A DNA stretch of 23,994 bases. Origin: an uncultured Bacteroidales bacterium. Lineage in GTDB: Bacteria > Bacteroidota > Bacteroidia > Bacteroidales > Bacteroidaceae. Numbering within the stretch: position 1 is the stretch's first letter; every line of letters starts with the position of its first letter. The stretch lies in assembly GCA_937906165.1 (NCBI GenBank), contig CALCYA010000141.1:1-23994 (forward strand). Reading direction: 5' to 3'. The translations under genes were made by a program, and so were the position numbers. The notes beneath the pieces were generated by a model. The model did no database searches and was not told the DNA's origin. It saw only the letters and a program-made list of their open reading frames with translations. Below are positions 20,482 to 23,994 of the stretch, one piece after another.

Positions 20482-22515
20482 ATGGACTTTTTTATGCAAT
20501 ACAGGTTTTTATATTTATTGTGCGCCTTTGGCGTTCTCTTTGGTTCTTTCCCGCTCTATGCGCAGGAGGGCGACTCGTTGGATTATCTACTTGAGGATGC
20601 AGTCGTGTTGATGCAAGGTCGTACTGAACCGGAGAATTCGCTTGCTCCTTTCAGGAGGATTGAGGACTCTGATGTTGCCCGTTATGGCTTGCAGAATGTT
20701 TCTGAGGCATTGAGGCTGATGCCAGGAGTCTTTGTCCAGGACTATGGCGGTGTGGGTGGTCTCAAGGCTGTCTCTGTCCGTGGGCTCGGTGCAAAACATA
20801 CGGCGGTGAGCTATGATGGGGTAGTGGTGTCCGATGCGCAGAGCGGTATGGTGGACCTTGGGCGGTTTGCTTTGGAAGATATCTCCGAGGTTACGCTTGT
20901 AACCGGACAGGATGACAGGATCGCATTGAGAACCGCACGTGAATATTCTTTGGCATCGCATGTCTCAATGCGGAGCTCGTTGTTCTCGAACGATGGATAT
21001 CTGTCGTGGCGTCCCGGTGTTGTTTCGTCTGTGAAATTACAGGGCGGTTCTTTTGGCCTTGCCGGTGTGTCGTCCCGCAGCAGTTATCGTGCCGATGATG
21101 GTAGGTTTGCGGCCTCTCTTGCCGGAAATTATATGCGCAGTGACGGAATGTATCCATTCACTCTTGTCAACGGTGCCCTTTCATCACGTGAAAAACGGCG
21201 TGACAGCGATGTGGAGTCGTTGGCGTTTGAGGGTAACGTCAGGGCGAATGTGCTTGAGGGCAGCCTGCGTGCAAAGCTATATTATTACGGTTCGGAAAGG
21301 GGGCTTCCCGGTGCAGTCAACCTTTATAATAAGGAAAACAGGGAGCGTCTTTGGAATAGGAACTTCTTTGCGCAGGCTGTGTATGACCATGCTCTGTCGG
21401 ACAATGCCGATATTAGGGCTGTCGTGAAATATGACCGCAACTACTCGCGCTTCAAGGATGTGAATAAAAATTATGCCACCGGTGAGCAGGTTGATGTGAA
21501 CCGCCAGAATGAGTATTATCTCTCGGTGGCGGTGTCCGCGAATCCCTCCAGGCTTTTCTGCTGGTCTATGGCATCTGATATCTCGTATGCTACACTTGAA
21601 AATAATTTCGAGAACAGCAAGGCGCCGCGCCGCTTCTCTTCTTATACCGTCTTTGCGGCGTCATGCAAATTCAAAGCTGTGACAATTGTCGGCTCTCTGC
21701 TTGCGACATATATTAATGACGAGGTGAAATATGGTATAGCATCATCTCCTTTCAAGAGACTCTCGCCTGCACTTTCTTTTTCGGTGAAGCCTATCAGCGG
21801 CTATGGTGGACTAATGTTCCGTGCCTCGTTCAAGGACTCTTATCGTATGCCAACTTTTGCCGACCTCTACTATCTGCGCCAGGGAAACACGGCTCTCAGG
21901 CCTGAAAGGGCTACTCAATATAATGTAGGCGTGACATGGAGGGAATACTTTGCTCTTCTCGGGGCAGACGGCTATGTGTCAATTACTGCCGATGCATATT
22001 ATAATGATGTGCGCGACAAGATTGTGGCGTTGCCTACAATGTATATATGGCGTATGATGAATTTCGGCAGGGCCGATATTTTCGGGGCAGATGTGAGTGT
22101 GTCGTTGTGGTTGCGCTTCGCAAGGGAGTATTCTTTGCGGGCTGACGTGGCCTATTCCTGGATGAATGCAGTTGATGTTACCGATAAATCGGCAAAGAAT
22201 TATCGTCATCAACTCCCGTATACTCCTGCCCACACAGGTAACTTCTCGCTGACATTTGAGAATCCGGTTGTTGATGCTACGTATATGCTCGCTGCGGTTG
22301 GCGAGCGTTATATGCTCCCTCAGAATACCGAGCGCAACAGAATGCCCGGCTATGTGGAACATTCATTTGTGCTGAATCGTGATTTTCGTTTCGGGGATGC
22401 CATGTTGCATTTGCAGGGCAAATTCATGAACCTCTTGAATACGCATTACGAGGTGATACGTTATTATCCTATGCAGGGCTTCTCGTTCCTCTTCTCTGCC
22501 GGTGTCGATTTCTAA
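20482..22515 (+). CDS. btuB: TonB-dependent cobalamin receptor, BtuB type
   Basis: The 677-residue outer-membrane transporter has a signal peptide to about residue 28 (cleavage after LYA), a short region with a possible Ton box (EDAVVLM), a plug domain at about 45-150 (RRIEDSDVARYGLQNVSEAL, LMPGVFVQDYGG, LKAVSVRGLG), and a 22-strand barrel with a terminal phenylalanine (SAGVDF). TonB-receptor signatures near the C terminus include FADLYYLRQGNTALRPERATQYNVGV. It lacks the N-terminal carboxypeptidase-like extension of SusC proteins, as expected for BtuB. The open frame reaches back to 20383 inside the riboswitch; ATG 20482 or 20494 are the realistic starts. The riboswitch and the following btuG-like gene (18-base gap) support cobalamin as substrate. 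Confidence 0.92.
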   Translation: MDFFMQYRFLYLLCAFGVLFGSFPLYAQEGDSLDYLLEDAVVLMQGRTEPENSLAPFRRIEDSDVARYGLQNVSEALRLMPGVFVQDYGGVGGLKAVSVRGLGAKHTAVSYDGVVVSDAQSGMVDLGRFALEDISEVTLVTGQDDRIALRTAREYSLASHVSMRSSLFSNDGYLSWRPGVVSSVKLQGGSFGLAGVSSRSSYRADDGRFAASLAGNYMRSDGMYPFTLVNGALSSREKRRDSDVESLAFEGNVRANVLEGSLRAKLYYYGSERGLPGAVNLYNKENRERLWNRNFFAQAVYDHALSDNADIRAVVKYDRNYSRFKDVNKNYATGEQVDVNRQNEYYLSVAVSANPSRLFCWSMASDISYATLENNFENSKAPRRFSSYTVFAASCKFKAVTIVGSLLATYINDEVKYGIASSPFKRLSPALSFSVKPISGYGGLMFRASFKDSYRMPTFADLYYLRQGNTALRPERATQYNVGVTWREYFALLGADGYVSITADAYYNDVRDKIVALPTMYIWRMMNFGRADIFGADVSVSLWLRFAREYSLRADVAYSWMNAVDVTDKSAKNYRHQLPYTPAHTGNFSLTFENPVVDATYMLAAVGERYMLPQNTERNRMPGYVEHSFVLNRDFRFGDAMLHLQGKFMNLLNTHYEVIRYYPMQGFSFLFSAGVDF

Positions 22516-22533
22516 CCCTTAAATAGTTGTATT

Positions 22534-23592
22534 ATGAAAACTTATGCAAAATTCCTTTTGTTGTCGGCCGCAATGTTCTCTTTTGTAGCCTGTTCCGATG
22601 ATGACAATTCCCAACCCGTCCCTCCCGATGCGGAGAAAGGTGGTGTGATGTATGTTCTCAATTCCGGTGACTGGAAGAGCAATAACTCTTCGCTCACAAG
22701 ATACGATGCCTCCACGGGTGAGTCAGTGCAGGGCTATTTTGAGCAACAGAATGGCCGTGGATTGGGAAATACTGCAAACGACATGATTGTTTACGGCTCA
22801 AAGATGTATATTGCCGTAGCCGGTGAAAGTACTATTGAGGTGGCAACGCTCGATGCAAAATCGTTGAAGCAGATTGAGTGTGGTGCGCAGCCCCGCTATC
22901 TTGCGGCTTATGGCGGAAAGGTGTATGCTACATATTATGACGGTCATGTTGCGCGCATAGATACAACTTCGCTTGTGGTCGATGCAAAAGTGAAAGTTGG
23001 CCGTAATCCTGAGCAGTTGGCCGTGTGCGGCAATAGATTGTTTGTCGCTAACTCCGGCGGAATGGATTATAATACTGAAATCGGTTATGACAATACCGTT
23101 TCTGTCATAGACCTTGCGTCTTTCTGTGAGGTGGATAAGATTGAGGTTGCTTTGAACCCCGCGAATGTTGTCTCAACCGATGATGGTGTGTTTGTTGCTT
23201 CTTATGGCAACTATGCCGACGTCCCAAGCGCTTTGCAATATATCTCAAAGGGTGGCGTACAATATGTTCTGCCTGATGCGTGCAGGCAGATGACTGAAAT
23301 CTGCTATAATTCGGGGACGTTGTACGGTTTTCTTTCGCAGTACGATGCCAATTGGAATGCGACGATAACATATATCTCGTATAATCCATCTACAGGAGTC
23401 GTTGATGTTCCGTGGATTAAAGAGGAGCAGAAACCTGTTCCTTATAAGGTTTGTGCGGTAGGGGAGTATGTTTGCGTTACAGCATCCGATTATATGAATG
23501 ACGGCGATGTTTACCTTTATGATACTGACGGAATGTTGGTTTCAAAATTCTCTGCCGGTCTTAACCCGGTGAAGGCGGTTGCTGTTGAGTGA
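22534..23592 (+). CDS. btuG: Surface lipoprotein, YncE/DUF5074-like beta-propeller, probable BtuG
   Basis: This 352-residue lipoprotein has a signal MKTYAKFLLLSAAMFSFVAC with the lipid-accepting Cys20. SDDD directly after the cysteine is the acidic pattern that directs Bacteroidetes lipoproteins to the cell surface. The rest repeats propeller blades: VMYVLNSGDW, ANDMIVYGSKMYIAV, PRYLAAYGGKVYATY, PEQLAVCGNRLFVANS, PANVVSTDDGVFVASY, and a final PVKAVAVE strand. Bacteroides BtuG proteins are surface seven-bladed propellers that bind B12 very tightly and form a lid on BtuB. The riboswitch-controlled operon with btuB makes BtuG the best call; heme or another corrinoid ligand cannot be excluded. 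A terminator follows. Confidence 0.88.
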   Translation: MKTYAKFLLLSAAMFSFVACSDDDNSQPVPPDAEKGGVMYVLNSGDWKSNNSSLTRYDASTGESVQGYFEQQNGRGLGNTANDMIVYGSKMYIAVAGESTIEVATLDAKSLKQIECGAQPRYLAAYGGKVYATYYDGHVARIDTTSLVVDAKVKVGRNPEQLAVCGNRLFVANSGGMDYNTEIGYDNTVSVIDLASFCEVDKIEVALNPANVVSTDDGVFVASYGNYADVPSALQYISKGGVQYVLPDACRQMTEICYNSGTLYGFLSQYDANWNATITYISYNPSTGVVDVPWIKEEQKPVPYKVCAVGEYVCVTASDYMNDGDVYLYDTDGMLVSKFSAGLNPVKAVAVE

Positions 23593-23618
23593 TGTCTTTG
23601 ATTATATATAATAATAAG

Positions 23619-23657
23619 GTTTGGAGTGTCCTTTTTTGGCACTCCAAATCGTTTTTA
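23619..23657 (+). terminator. btuB-btuG terminator
   Basis: TTTGGAGTG (23620-23628) pairs with CACTCCAAA (23640-23648), followed by TCGTTTTTAATT. It lies about 27 bases after the btuG stop. Confidence 0.82.
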
Positions 23658-23946
23658 ATTATTGGACGGAATTTTATAAAAATGAAAGATTTTGCAGAAA
23701 ATCGAAAAAAAAGTCCGAATTATTTTTGTATTAAACAAATATTCCATACTTTAGCCGAGCAATGGTGATGCAAACTGATGCATTTCTTTTCCGGCTACTG
23801 TTTTTTTCTTGCAGGTGTTTGAAAAGATAATCAAGGCAAAAGTTTGGGGTTTTTGTAAATTTTGACTGAAAATTTAGAGAATTGCGCACTTAAAAACTGC
23901 GTAATTAATTTTTTCTCGCTTTTTCTTAAAAATTTCTTCCAAAAAG
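23658..23946. other. AT-rich intergenic region, no supported gene
   Basis: The stretch has no convincing coding frame. A 28-codon frame at 23682-23768 is too short to support. A hairpin of TAGCCG (23752-23757) and CGGCTA (23792-23797), with an inner ATGCA/TGCAT stem, runs into TTTTTTT (23801-23807) and resembles a terminator. TTTG (23725-23728), an 18-base spacer and TACTTTAG (23747-23754) resemble a weak promoter. An imperfect inverted repeat of AATTGCGCA and TGCGTAATT lies at 23880-23906. Confidence 0.4.
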
Positions 23947-23977
23947 TTTGTCAGTTCAGAAAAAAGCTCTACCTTTG
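23947..23977 (+). promoter_or_regulatory. Strong promoter facing out of the window
   Basis: TTTG at 23947-23950, a 19-base spacer and TACCTTTG at 23970-23977, preceded by a long A- and T-rich stretch that could act as an UP element. The following GCACTCGCTTTCGGGAAG resembles the start region of stable RNA transcripts in Bacteroidales. The gene driven lies beyond the window. Confidence 0.7.
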
Positions 23978-23994
23978 CACTCGCTTTCGGGAAG

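Noticed and set aside
1..23994. CRISPR arrays, insertion sequences, prophage genes, tRNA or rRNA genes
   Set aside because: I found no regularly spaced direct repeats, no transposase or integrase motif and no tRNA T-arm pattern. The only clear tandem repeats code for WG units.

Overview
The window looks like a chromosomal segment from the order Bacteroidales (Bacteroidaceae or a close relative; the genus cannot be fixed from this sequence). The evidence is the recurrent Bacteroidetes-type promoter (TTTG or TTG, about 18-21 bases, then TAnnTTTG or TATCTTCG), the near absence of Shine-Dalgarno sequences, lipoproteins with short signals (one ending C-SDDD), and the gene content: RprX/RprY, a GTPase-motif-deficient EF-G paralogue, a DUF4827-type lipoprotein and a BtuB/BtuG-like pair. 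Most of it is core genome. There is no transposase, integrase, phage gene, CRISPR array, tRNA or rRNA inside the window.

Left part (1-4135). About 300 bases of intergenic DNA carry repeat-like segments and a hairpin. A secreted sialidase (minus strand) follows, divergent from a WG-repeat lipoprotein (plus strand). Positions 4178-10392 hold a plus-strand housekeeping block: rpe and comEC (15 bases apart), an NrnA/RecJ-like DHH phosphoesterase, the DUF4827-type lipoprotein and a GlmM-type phosphohexomutase, closed by a terminator.

Middle (10393-13574). A gene-poor stretch contains a roughly 130-bp imperfect inverted repeat. It is followed by an unrecognised two-helix membrane protein and an operon of a six-helix membrane protein overlapping a winged-helix regulator. 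That operon has a textbook promoter with a palindrome at the expected transcription start. HemW (minus strand) converges on it.

Right part (13575-23994). HemW diverges from fusA2, whose product lacks the catalytic histidine of EF-G and which has a long, apparently structured leader. The two-component pair rprX-rprY comes next and ends in a perfect 48-bp palindrome. A 59-residue membrane protein on the minus strand with its own terminator follows. Then come the rpsF-rpsR-rplI operon, and a cobalamin riboswitch controlling a BtuB-type TonB-dependent receptor and a surface lipoprotein matching BtuG. The window closes with an AT-rich region ending in a very strong promoter that faces out of the window.

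The nearest things to special biology are (1) the EF-G2 gene with its leader, (2) the riboswitch-BtuB-BtuG vitamin B12 capture locus, (3) the 48-bp palindrome and the 130-bp inverted repeat, and (4) the small membrane-protein/winged-helix operon with a putative autoregulatory operator. I see no wholly new multi-gene system.
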